A DNA stretch of 64,000 nt from Kitasatospora sp. DSM 101779 (GTDB lineage Bacteria > Actinomycetota > Actinomycetes > Streptomycetales > Streptomycetaceae): positions 250,559 to 314,558 of the forward strand of contig NZ_JAHTIK010000001.1 of the NCBI RefSeq assembly GCF_025655475.1, written 5' to 3'. A model generated the notes under the pieces. It worked only from the letters and a program-made list of their open reading frames with translations. It made no database searches and was not told where the DNA came from. Shown here piece after piece: positions 19,036 to 26,953 of this stretch (its first letter is position 1; every line of letters starts with the position of its first letter). Both the position numbers and the translations under genes were made by a program.

Positions 19036-19329
19036 TCAGTCGATGCCTTCGATGATGCGGAAGTCGCGCTCGACGCCGTCGGGGAGGGCCACCAGCGCCT
19101 TCTGGTATGCCTCGCTCTCGTATGCCGCGACGGCCTGTTCAAATCTGTCGAACTCGACCAGCACGACGCGTTGCGTGATTCCGGCCTCGTGGGCGACGAC
19201 TCGACCGCCACGGGACAGGGTGCGCCCGCCCCCAGCCCGGACAGCCGGACCGGCCAGCCTGTTGTAGGCAGTCAGCCTCTCAGGGTCGGAAATGGCGGGG
19301 TAGACACTCACCCAGTAGCCCTTGGCCAT
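19036..19329 (-). CDS. DUF1330 family protein
   Basis: A complete 97-residue DUF1330 protein (dimeric alpha/beta-barrel fold). Landmarks are MAKGYWVSVYPAISDPERLT, RTLSRGGRVVAHEAGITQRV and the C-terminal YQKALVALPDGVERDFRIIE. The family's biochemical role is unknown, although many members lie next to LysR-type regulators, as here. It is divergent from the LysR gene at 19517, so it is the likely target of that regulator. An AGGTTTCC stretch lies just before ATG 19329. Confidence 0.92.
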   Translation of the reverse strand: MAKGYWVSVYPAISDPERLTAYNRLAGPAVRAGGGRTLSRGGRVVAHEAGITQRVVLVEFDRFEQAVAAYESEAYQKALVALPDGVERDFRIIEGID

Positions 19330-19516
19330 GGAAACCTCCTGTGTTTGGCCGGACAGGTCCGACTTCGAATTGACATTCAGATCGATCGATCCGGCGACGG
19401 GTCCTGCGGTCGGTTGAACCGCCGTATGTGCAGGTTAGGGCTCGATGTGCGGCCGAGGGAAAGACCGGTACGGGATAGACTCAGAACGGCTCGTTATCAA
19501 TCGGCAGGGAGGGCGC

Positions 19517-20419
19517 GTGGCGCCGGATACGGTGAGCCTGCGGTACTTCCTGGTGCTGGCACAGGAGTTGAACTTCACCCGCGCGGCCGCACGGATCGGG
19601 ATCGCACAGCCCGCACTCAGCGCCCGGATGCGCCGATTGGAGGCGGAACTCGGTACGGCCCTGCTGGTCCGCAACACGCGTAGCGTCGTATTGACCACGG
19701 CCGGTGCGGCTTTGGCGGAGTCCGCGCCGCCCGCGCTGGCGGCGCTGGACCGGGCATGGGACACCGCCCGGAGCGCGGCGGCCGGTGAACTGGGCACGCT
19801 GCGCATCGGATACAGCCTCAGCGCCGGGGCCGAGACGGCACCGGCCCTGGTGGACAGGCTGATTCGCGGCAACAGCGGACTCGAGGTCGGCGCGGTCCCG
19901 ATGCCGACACCGGAGATCTCCCCCGCGGTCGCCGACGGCCGTATCGATGCCGGGATCACCCGCGGTGAACAACCGGGCCGTGGCGTGCGCCGGTTCCTGC
20001 TGCGGCGTGCGCGCATCGGGGTCCAGCTGGCGCAGCACCACCCGCTGGCCGGACACCCGGAGATCGAGATCGCCGACGCGGCCGCGTATCCGCTGCGGCT
20101 CCCGGACCGTGCGACCAACCCCGTGATCCACGATCAGCTGTCCGCACTGTTCCGAGACACTCGACCACACCCCCGATTCCACACGCCCCCAGTCTCTTTC
20201 GACATGTCTCAGCGCGACCTGCGCGACGGGGTCACCCTCGCCCCGGCCGGAGAAGCCGCGGCCACGGCACAACCGGCCGGTCTCACCTGGCGACCGCTGC
20301 GGGGCGCGCCCAGCCTGACGTTCCACCTGGTCCTCCCACGCGACCAGTCGCCACTGCACCGCCGCATCCGTGCCGTCGCCAGAACCCTGGCGCACGAGCT
20401 GCACTGGCTGCCGGACTGA
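19517..20419 (+). CDS. LysR-family transcriptional regulator
   Basis: A 300-residue LysR regulator. The winged HTH occupies residues ~5-65 (SLRYFLVLAQELNFTRAAAR, AQPALSARMRRLEAELG) and the rest is a periplasmic-binding-fold effector domain (LRIGYSLSAG, DAGITRGEQPG, HHPLAGHPEIEIADAAAYPL). GTG 19517 is chosen over an upstream ATG because GGGAGGG precedes it and the family begins there. It faces away from the DUF1330 gene; the 187-bp intergenic region should contain its operator and both promoters. Confidence 0.92.
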   Translation: MAPDTVSLRYFLVLAQELNFTRAAARIGIAQPALSARMRRLEAELGTALLVRNTRSVVLTTAGAALAESAPPALAALDRAWDTARSAAAGELGTLRIGYSLSAGAETAPALVDRLIRGNSGLEVGAVPMPTPEISPAVADGRIDAGITRGEQPGRGVRRFLLRRARIGVQLAQHHPLAGHPEIEIADAAAYPLRLPDRATNPVIHDQLSALFRDTRPHPRFHTPPVSFDMSQRDLRDGVTLAPAGEAAATAQPAGLTWRPLRGAPSLTFHLVLPRDQSPLHRRIRAVARTLAHELHWLPD

Positions 20420-20623
20420 CCGCGCAAGAGGTCGAGCGAGACGGACGCCTGCGGTGGCGAGGCCCAAGTCCCTGTGCCCGGCGGACTTCGCGGTGATGAC
20501 GACGGCGGCCTTGGTGAATGTCCGACCCGACCTCGCTACGCCGGCGGATCAGCATCCGATAGCCCGAGCCCGAACGCGCCTTCGACGTATCTGCCGAGCG
20601 GCTGTACCAGGCACTCCAACGGA

Positions 20624-20930
20624 CCGGTGCGCGACCTGGCCGGCGAGCACCCGCTGGTCGGCCGTGACGCGCCGGACCTCCGGCTGGAGGACGGGACCCG
20701 CCTCACAGATCTGATGCGGGACGGACGGGGCGTCGTCCTCGATCTCACCGCCGACCGCTCCCTGCACGGTCCGGCGACGCATCGAAGGAGACGGATCCGG
20801 TGTACGGCCGGGACGGCGCGCAACGACCTCGGGGTGCGCGCCTTGCCGGTCCGGCCCGACGGCACCATCGCCTGGTCAGCCACCGGCGACCCCGACCGCC
20901 GCCGGAGGTGGCCGCTCGACACCCGGCAGC
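20624..20930 (+). pseudogene. C-terminal fragment of an FAD-dependent aromatic monooxygenase
   Basis: This frame reads GEHPLVGRDAPDLRLEDGTR, LTDLMRDGRGVVLDLTADRS and DLGVRALPVRPDGTIAW. It is the thioredoxin-like C-terminal domain of PHBH-type FAD monooxygenases such as those acting on polyketides or rifampicin. The FAD- and substrate-binding ~400 N-terminal residues are absent, and there is no start codon with a ribosome-binding site. It is the tail of a lost gene. Confidence 0.65.
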
Positions 20931-20954
20931 CCGTGCCCGCCTGGGCGGGCACGG
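20931..20954 (-). terminator. Stem-loop after the metalloprotease gene
   Basis: CCGTGCCCGCC (20931-20941) pairs with GGCGGGCACGG (20944-20954). It lies about 18 bp beyond the stop of the minus-strand protease gene. Confidence 0.65.
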
Positions 20955-20971
20955 GCCGGGTCGGGTGCGGT

Positions 20972-23900
20972 TCAGTAGGGCAGGACGCGGACCGGGCGGC
21001 AGCCGAAGAAGCGGTAGGTGCGGCCGTCGGCGGCATCGGTGTAGGAACCCTTGACGCAGGCTTCGGTGTCGCCGGCCTGCAGGCCGGAGGTCTCGGTGTC
21101 GAAGTGCAGCAGCATGTCGAGGTCTCCGTCCTTCACCTCGGTGCCGGGGGTGTCGGTGTGTTCGACGAGGTCGGCCGGATGGCCCTGGCCGTGCGGTTCG
21201 GTGCTGCCGCCAGGGCCGGCGAACACCACCCGGCGCGGGCCGAAGTGCACGGTGGGCACCTGGATGCGGGTCGCGTCGAAGGCGAGCGGCAGCCCGTACT
21301 CCCCTGCGGCGGTGGTCAGCACTCCGACGGTGATCAGTCCGTGCGGGACGGTCACCGTGGCGGGGAGGGTGCCCTGCGGCTCGATGTCGATCGCGACCGG
21401 GAGGACGCAGTCCGCGGTGAGCTCGGTCGGCCGGTGGTTGTTCGCCGGTTCCGGGTCGGTGTCGCCCTCCCGGGCGGGAGCGATCGTGGCGGTGAACCGG
21501 AAGGTGTGCGGGCCCGGCCGGTCGCAGCGCAGGGTGAAGGTGCTGTCGGCGGTGCGGGGCGTGCCGGTGGCGAGGGCGGCGACGGGCTGGGTGACGGACG
21601 CCGGGGTCGCCGTGGCTTCCGGGTCGGCGGCGGCCCGGGTGGTCAGGGTGGTGTCCATCGGGGAGGAGGGCCCGTTGTTGGCGACGGTGGCGCGCAGGGT
21701 GACGTCGGCCGGTTCGCCGACCAGCAGTTGGGTGGGGGGCTGCTGGGCCGTGAAGTCGGTGACGGTCAGGTCGGCGACCGCGACGACGGTGGTCTCGGTG
21801 GTAGCCGTGTCGTTGTCCGGCAGCGGGTCGGGGCCCATCAGGTTGTCGACGGTCACCCGGTTGGTCAGGGTGACGGGTCCGCCCGCGTTGTGGACGATGT
21901 CGGCCGGGACGTGCGCGGTGATCGTCAGGGTTCGGCCGGCACCCGGCCGCAGCTGGCCGACGCCGCAGTTGACGGTCCGTTCCTCCGCACGGCAGCCGGC
22001 GTCACTGGTGACGAAGACGGCCTGCGGCGGCAGGGTGTCGGCCAGGACGGTCGCCGCGGACGGGCGCGGGCCGTGGTTGGTGACGGTGACGGTGTAGGTG
22101 ACGTCGGTGCCCGCGGCGACCGGGTCGGGCCCGTCGGCGAGGGTGACGCCGATGTCGGTCGTGTTGATCTCCTCGGCCATCGCGGTCCGTACGACCGCCG
22201 GCGGTGGCGGGTCCTGTTCGACGTTGACCGGTGCCTCGGCGGAGTCTCCGAAGGAGTTGACCGTCAGGGAGATGAACGGCCAGTCCTCGGCGCCGTGCAG
22301 GGTCGAGTCGCTGGTGTCGTTGGTGCAGTCCGTGGGATCACTGGCGGACCCGGCCGTGTCGAGGTTGACCGGGTCGATCGGCCGCCCCGATGCAGGGTTG
22401 CCGTCGCCGTCCCAGTCGGCGGGTTCGTTCAGCGGGCTCGGCGTCCTGTCGCCGCCCTTGGCGGTGAACACGAACTCGTTGGCCGGGTCCGTGGCGTCCA
22501 GGACGGTCGGCTCGGTGAGGTGGTTCTCGACGAGGTCCGGCAGGGGTGCAATGCCGCGTTCGAAGCCCCGGGCCGGGATCCTCGGCGGCGAGAAGTCGAC
22601 GATGTATCCGCCGCCGACACGGTTGATGCCGTGCGACGCGTAGTTGTAGTTCATCGCGCTCACGTAGTTGGGCTTGCAGTTGCCCTCGTCGGGACCGCCG
22701 TGCCGCAGGTTCAGGGTGTGGCCGAGCTCGTGCAGGATGACCTCCGCCTCCGGGTCGAACACGACGAAGTCGTTGCCGCCGACCTCGCCCTGCCCGGCCT
22801 TGGGCGTACAGTCCTTGCCTTTCGGCTCGTCGTCGGTGGTGTAGGCGACGGACTGTGCGTAGCGGAAGATCCACCGGCGGCTCCGCTCGAAGTTGACCTT
22901 CTTGCTGTCGTAGAAGTTCCGGCCCAGCTCGCAGGTGTCGGGCGAGCCGGAGAGGATCTGGCCGCCGCCGAGGTCCTCACCGGAGTGACAGTCCGGGTCC
23001 TTGTCGTCGGGCCGCCCGTCGTTGTCGTTGTCGAGGTCGTCGCGGCAGTCGAGGGCCGGTTCCTCGTAGCTGACGTCCAGCGGTTCGCCCTGGTTGCACT
23101 GGCCGTCGAGGCCGTCGATGCGGCCGTCACCGTCCGGGCTGCCGGGGGTGTGCTCGTTGTCCCTGCCGTCCGCGCAGTCGCCGATCAGCAGGCCCTCGGA
23201 GGCCCTCGGGTCGAGGGGCGCGCCGGTGTCCACGTGCAGGGTGATGCCGGGCTTTCCGTCGGGGTTGGGCCGGGCGTCGGCCGCCCCGCCGTGCTCGGTC
23301 GCTCGCGTCCCGGCGTTGTCGGGGGCGAAGGCGAAGGCGTTCTTCACCGCCTGGAGGGTGGCCCGGGACGGGACGTGGCCGGCCTGGGAGTCGATCTCCA
23401 GGAACAGGTCCTTGTGCCGGGGGTCGGCGCCCATGGCGGGGAGGTTGACGTCGACCGTGGTGCCGTCGCCGTCGTTGTAGCCGTTGCGCTCCCAGCCGTC
23501 GAGCAGGCCGTCGCCGTCCTCGTCGCCGCTGGCGGACAGCGTGCTGACCTCCCAGCAGACCTTCACCCTGGGGCCGTCGTTCTCGCTGCCGGTCTCGCCG
23601 TCGCCGCTGGAGCAGGACTGCGGCCACTTGATCCCGTCGCCCGAAGGCCTCGCCGCGTCCCGCCACTTGCCGGTGGCGTAGGAGACGGTGAAGTCCAGGT
23701 TGTTGTCGTCGTCGTGGGGGCTGGCGTCACCCAGGTCGTCCTTGCCCGGCGCGTCGTCCTCGTCCCAGACCTGGAGGGTGACCGGCACGTCCTCCAGATC
23801 GTCGGGGACCTGGGCTGAGACCGTCCAGAACGGGTCGATGTCGGGGCTGTTGTCCCGGGTGGGTGTCCGGTGCTCCTCGCCGTTGATGAAGACCTTCACG

Positions 23901-24130
23901 TAGAAGTCGGCGTGCCCGTCGAACAGGCCCTCCAGGCCGACCTCGTCGCAGTCGTCGACGCACTCGATGTGCGTGACGGTGACGGCGAACGGCCGGGTGC
24001 CGGGCGCAGCGGCGCCGACCGGCGGTGGGGTGAGGGCCAGTGCCAGCAGCGCGGTCACCAGCACGGCCGCCAGCCGGCGCGGGCCGCCGCGGGCGGTCGC
24101 GGTTCGCGGCCATCGGAGAATTCGTGGCAT
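20972..24130 (-). CDS. Large secreted metzincin-like metalloprotease with DUF11 repeats
   Basis: A 1052-residue exported protein. ATG 24130 gives an Arg-rich signal peptide (MPRILRWPRTATARGG, then a hydrophobic stretch to GAAA). Residues ~40-150 resemble a C2-like domain. DEDGDGLLDGWE and further Asp-rich loops look like calcium-binding repeats. The zinc motif HELGHTLNLRH (residues 467-477) is HExxHxxxxxH, as in metzincins. Two DUF11 beta-sandwich repeats (YTVTVTNHGPRPSAATVLAD, RATVANNGPSSPMDT) form the C-terminal part. It probably acts outside the cell on proteins; the specific substrate is unknown. It is a single-gene unit. Confidence 0.85.
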   Translation of the reverse strand: MPRILRWPRTATARGGPRRLAAVLVTALLALALTPPPVGAAAPGTRPFAVTVTHIECVDDCDEVGLEGLFDGHADFYVKVFINGEEHRTPTRDNSPDIDPFWTVSAQVPDDLEDVPVTLQVWDEDDAPGKDDLGDASPHDDDNNLDFTVSYATGKWRDAARPSGDGIKWPQSCSSGDGETGSENDGPRVKVCWEVSTLSASGDEDGDGLLDGWERNGYNDGDGTTVDVNLPAMGADPRHKDLFLEIDSQAGHVPSRATLQAVKNAFAFAPDNAGTRATEHGGAADARPNPDGKPGITLHVDTGAPLDPRASEGLLIGDCADGRDNEHTPGSPDGDGRIDGLDGQCNQGEPLDVSYEEPALDCRDDLDNDNDGRPDDKDPDCHSGEDLGGGQILSGSPDTCELGRNFYDSKKVNFERSRRWIFRYAQSVAYTTDDEPKGKDCTPKAGQGEVGGNDFVVFDPEAEVILHELGHTLNLRHGGPDEGNCKPNYVSAMNYNYASHGINRVGGGYIVDFSPPRIPARGFERGIAPLPDLVENHLTEPTVLDATDPANEFVFTAKGGDRTPSPLNEPADWDGDGNPASGRPIDPVNLDTAGSASDPTDCTNDTSDSTLHGAEDWPFISLTVNSFGDSAEAPVNVEQDPPPPAVVRTAMAEEINTTDIGVTLADGPDPVAAGTDVTYTVTVTNHGPRPSAATVLADTLPPQAVFVTSDAGCRAEERTVNCGVGQLRPGAGRTLTITAHVPADIVHNAGGPVTLTNRVTVDNLMGPDPLPDNDTATTETTVVAVADLTVTDFTAQQPPTQLLVGEPADVTLRATVANNGPSSPMDTTLTTRAAADPEATATPASVTQPVAALATGTPRTADSTFTLRCDRPGPHTFRFTATIAPAREGDTDPEPANNHRPTELTADCVLPVAIDIEPQGTLPATVTVPHGLITVGVLTTAAGEYGLPLAFDATRIQVPTVHFGPRRVVFAGPGGSTEPHGQGHPADLVEHTDTPGTEVKDGDLDMLLHFDTETSGLQAGDTEACVKGSYTDAADGRTYRFFGCRPVRVLPY

Positions 24131-25125
24131 CGGGGTCCTCGGGTGGCGGGCGGCAGGATCGGAGGACTGCGCGCGGGTCGGCACCGCTCTCGTCGTACCC
24201 GGCTCTTCCCGACCGTCCGGCATCCACGACCGGCAATCAGTTCGAAGACGAAGGGGCTTTGCGCTGCAAGCCCTCTGCGGCAGTCGTCTGACAGTGTGCC
24301 GCAGGCGGCCCGGACCCCCGGCAACGCCACGACGCGTCACGGCGACTCCGCTTCAAGCCCTCGGAGATACCGTTCGGTGATCGGTTCTGAGAGTGCCGAG
24401 CGCTTCGCACCGGCCGACAGCCGCGGATCGCGTCGGCGGTGAACGAGACGCTCGCGAACCGGCCGAGCGGGACCGCCGGCAGACACCAGGGCGAGTACGG
24501 GCCGCCTGCCCTTCAGCACCACCTCCCACTCCCCCTCGCGGCCCCACGGACATCGGACCGCCACCGTGACGACAGCCGGTCGGCAGGTCCTGTCGCCGGG
24601 GCCGGCCCGGCTGAGCGACCGGGCGGCCCGGTGACGACCGGGGGACAGCGCGCACCGGCACGCCCCTGGGTGCTCGCCCCTCCCCTTGTCCCGGCAGCGG
24701 GACCGGGACCCCGCCGCTGTCAGCCTCGCGAGGTGGGGCTCCCATGATGGTCCGTCAGGTCCAGCCATGGCCGGCTGGCGACGCCTCCCACCGCCCGGAC
24801 CACCGCCGTCGTACGGGCTCACGCGGTTGCAGACCGGCGGGTGCGGACCTGCTCCCTGGCTCAGGTGCGCAGCAGGTCCGAGGCCGGCCTCGGTCGGTGT
24901 CGCCGGTGACGATCACCGGCCCGCGCTACCTCGGCGATACGGGCTTTCACCAGTCTGCTCATCAGGACCGGAATCGCCGCCTCCCCGTGCGCGCCGCGCA
25001 CCTCCCCTGGCCTGGCACGCCCCCGCGCCGCACCGGCCCCGCCCAGAGGCGGCGGGACCGGCAGGCCCCAGGCAGGAGCCGGCCAGGACCGGCCGCAACG
25101 AGCCCAACCCGATGGAGTGAACCGG
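24131..25125. other. 995-bp gap with no firmly recognised gene
   Basis: No family was recognised. On the minus strand a frame ending at 24337 contains PWGREGEWEVVLKGRRPVLA LVSAGG, which looks like a small decayed gene, but its third-position GC is lower than in neighbouring genes and there is no clear start. The interval must hold promoters for the protease and the SapA-like gene. Confidence 0.3.
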
Positions 25126-25542
25126 ATGCACAAATCGATGAAGCGAGCCGCGGCTCGCCTTGGCACTCTTGCCCTGGTGGCGGGCGCCGCCGCGACAGCA
25201 GTGCCGACGGCCGCGCAGGCCGCCGGCTACAACGGCGTCTGCGGTTCGGGCTACACCGTCATCGACCACCGTGACCTCAATCTCGGCGGCACGGTCTACC
25301 TCACCTACAACAGCAGCAACGGCAACAACTGCGTGGTCACGGTCCGCAACAGCCCGGGGCAGCCGGTCCTCATGCTCGCCGGGCTCAGCCTGGCCGGCGC
25401 TTCCACCTGGACGAAGCTCGACGAGGGCTACTACCGGTCATACGCCGGGCCGGTCTACCTCCACGCGGAGCACAGCTGCATCGACTGGGAAGGCGGGATC
25501 GAGGACAACGTCAGCGGCGGCTTCAAGTCGCACTGCGGCTGA
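25126..25542 (+). CDS. SapA-like (spore-associated) secreted protein
   Basis: A 138-residue exported protein. ATG 25126 (GGAG 9 bases before) opens a signal peptide ending AAQAA, and the mature part reads GYNGVCGSGYTVIDHRDLNL, then GGTVYLTYNSSNGNNCVVTV. This matches the spore-associated protein A family of Streptomyces. Four Cys (in GVCGSGY, NNCVVTV, HSCIDWE and SHCG) probably form two disulfides. SapA was found on spore surfaces; its function is unknown. A GTG 9 bases upstream is a possible alternative start. Confidence 0.85.
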   Translation: MHKSMKRAAARLGTLALVAGAAATAVPTAAQAAGYNGVCGSGYTVIDHRDLNLGGTVYLTYNSSNGNNCVVTVRNSPGQPVLMLAGLSLAGASTWTKLDEGYYRSYAGPVYLHAEHSCIDWEGGIEDNVSGGFKSHCG

Positions 25543-25748
25543 CCACGGCCCGTGTTCCTTGCGCGGACGGCCTCGACGGTGTGCAGCACCCGGGAAGCGG
25601 ACCGGGCGCTGTTCTGGCGGCCGGTCGTCCCTGGCTGTGGCTCCCCGGCCCCGCCCAGGGGCGAGCTCCGGCCTCGTCCGCCCAGTGCGGGCAGGCAAGC
25701 CAGGCTCGGGACGATCGGCCGTCGTCGGGGCGGTTTCCCCACTCGTCC

Positions 25749-26009
25749 TCAGACGAAGATCGGGATCGTGATGTAGCAGGTAGGTCCGCATTCTGAGCTG
25801 ATGCAGGTGAAGTCGCTGCACCCGTCAGCCTTGGCACGCACCTGGGCGAGTACCTGAGAGTACTCCTCGACCGCTTTCTCGGGAATCCGGTACTCGGTGA
25901 AGACGGATCCGGGGTCATCCGTCAGACGCTTGCGGAACGTTTCATCGGCTTCGGCCTGCGCGACAATCTGTGCCAGGCGAAGTCTGACGGCAGCGACGTC
26001 GTCGGTCAT
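25749..26009 (-). CDS. Class IV lanthipeptide precursor, left copy
   Basis: An 86-residue precursor. ATG 26009 has GGGAGG upstream. Residues 1-60 form a helical acidic leader (RLRLAQIVAQAEADETFRKR, DPGSVFTEYRIPEKAVEEYS) and residues 62-86 a core with DGCSDFTCISSECGPTCYIT and a hydrophobic IPIFV end. The core has four Cys and six Ser/Thr, suitable for several lanthionine rings. It is divergent from the near-identical right copy at 26651 and is not next to any biosynthetic gene, so it must rely on LanL made from the right side. The leaders differ at only a few residues, so the same LanL probably accepts both. Confidence 0.88.
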   Translation of the reverse strand: MTDDVAAVRLRLAQIVAQAEADETFRKRLTDDPGSVFTEYRIPEKAVEEYSQVLAQVRAKADGCSDFTCISSECGPTCYITIPIFV

Positions 26010-26153
26010 GGCCGCCTCCCAAAGGGACATCCAATGATTTCGCGCGGCAGAGGCACCGCCGACATCTGCCCCCGCAACGGTCCCCACCGCACCTCATACT
26101 CACCGACCCCCTGTCTCCAGTCTCCGCCGCGTCCCACCTCGCCGCTACCCGGA
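25749..26153. repeat. Left arm of inverted duplication
   Basis: The left precursor gene and about 145 bp upstream of it form an inverted copy of 26508-26953. From the shared CCGGGTAGC boundary to the ATG, most bases match, with a small number of substitutions and a one-base gap; the leader coding region is nearly identical. The arms diverge only in the segment just before the core (12-14 extra residues on the right) and at the C-terminus. Confidence 0.85.
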
Positions 26154-26185
26154 TCCCGGGCCAAAGGAGCACGCGATCCGGGTAG
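26145..26185. repeat. 11-bp inverted repeat in lanthipeptide spacer
   Basis: CTACCCGGATC (26145-26155) is the exact reverse complement of GATCCGGGTAG (26175-26185), with 19 bases between. The right arm begins with the same CCGGGTAG sequence. It may be a binding site, a hairpin or a trace of the duplication endpoint. Confidence 0.6.
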
Positions 26186-26472
26186 TTGGTTGTTGGGGGT
26201 GCTTTGGTGACTGCCGGTGCTGGTGATCGTTGAACGAGACGTGGGCGCGCGCGTCGCCTGTCACACGTGGCGCCGCAGGGGAACGGGGAAGAGGTCAGCC
26301 CTGGCGGTCGCGTGATCTTCAGAATCTCCGACACCCGGCCGACCGGAAGGAATTCGACGAATTCGAGACCGAGGTTCGGCCGGGTCCTCGCACTCCTGGG
26401 TCGGAGCCCGGGAGATGCTCGCGCCTGCCGATACGGCCGGTCACCCGGAATACAGATAGTGAGGGGTGGCCC
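26186..26472. other. Unique spacer between the precursor arms
   Basis: This unique centre of the inverted duplication separates the two divergent precursor units. No gene is recognised. On the minus strand a short frame reads NLGLEFVEFLPVGRVSEILK, which looks coding-like but matches nothing I know. Base composition is somewhat lower in GC than the flanks at its left side. Confidence 0.4.
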
Positions 26473-26503
26473 TCCGTAGTCGATATGACGATCCGTAGTC
26501 GAT
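26473..26503. promoter_or_regulatory. Direct repeats upstream of the right precursor
   Basis: TCCGTAGTCGAT occurs at 26473-26484 and again at 26492-26503, a 19-bp period. It lies just outside the right arm and has no counterpart beside the left arm, so it could give the right transcription unit its own regulator-binding site. Confidence 0.45.
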
Positions 26504-26507
26504 GTCA

Positions 26508-26940
26508 CCCGGGTAGCGATGAGGCAGGACGCGGCGGAGACTGGAGCCAGGGGGCCGGAAATCACAGCTGCGGCGGGGAACGCTGCGGGGGCAGATGTCG
26601 ACGGTGCCTCTGCCGCACGAATCACTGTCATTCCCCCTTGGGAGTCGGCCATGACCGACGACGTCGCTGCCGTCAGACTTCGCCTGGCACAGATTGTTGC
26701 GCAGGCCGAAGCCGATGAAACGTTCCGAACGCGCCTGACCGAGGACCCCGGGTCCGTCTTCACCGAGTACCGGATTCCCGAGAAAGCGGTCACGGAGTAC
26801 TCCCAGGCGATCGCCCAGGCACGTGCCAGGGGTCTCGCGGACGAATCCCCGGAGTGCGTCCATACGGACGGGTGCAGTGATTTCACCTGCATCAGCTCGG
26901 GCTGCGGACCCACCTGCTACATCACGATTCCGATCGATCC
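26508..26940. repeat. Right arm of inverted duplication
   Basis: This is the inverted counterpart of 25749-26153, containing the right precursor gene and its upstream region. The arms are separated by roughly 350 bp of unique sequence. Confidence 0.85.
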
Positions 26941-26953
26941 GCCCGATGCGTGA
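26651..26953 (+). CDS. Class IV lanthipeptide precursor, right copy, coupled to LanL
   Basis: A 100-residue precursor. ATG 26651 has GGGAGT upstream. The leader is nearly the same as the left copy. A stretch GLADESPECVHT, absent from the left copy, precedes the core DGCSDFTCISSGCGPTCYIT and adds a fifth Cys. The core ends IPIDPPDA rather than IPIFV. The 3' end overlaps the LanL start by 8 bp, so precursor and synthetase are co-translated. Differences confined to the region before the core and to the C-terminal tail suggest two related products with the same ring pattern. Confidence 0.9.
   Translation: MTDDVAAVRLRLAQIVAQAEADETFRTRLTEDPGSVFTEYRIPEKAVTEYSQAIAQARARGLADESPECVHTDGCSDFTCISSGCGPTCYITIPIDPPDA

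Noticed and set aside
20474..23818. Long plus-strand open frame through the metalloprotease gene
   Set aside because: It is a shadow of the minus-strand gene, rich in Gly, Val and Arg, and no motifs are seen; only its first part (20624-20930) holds a real remnant.
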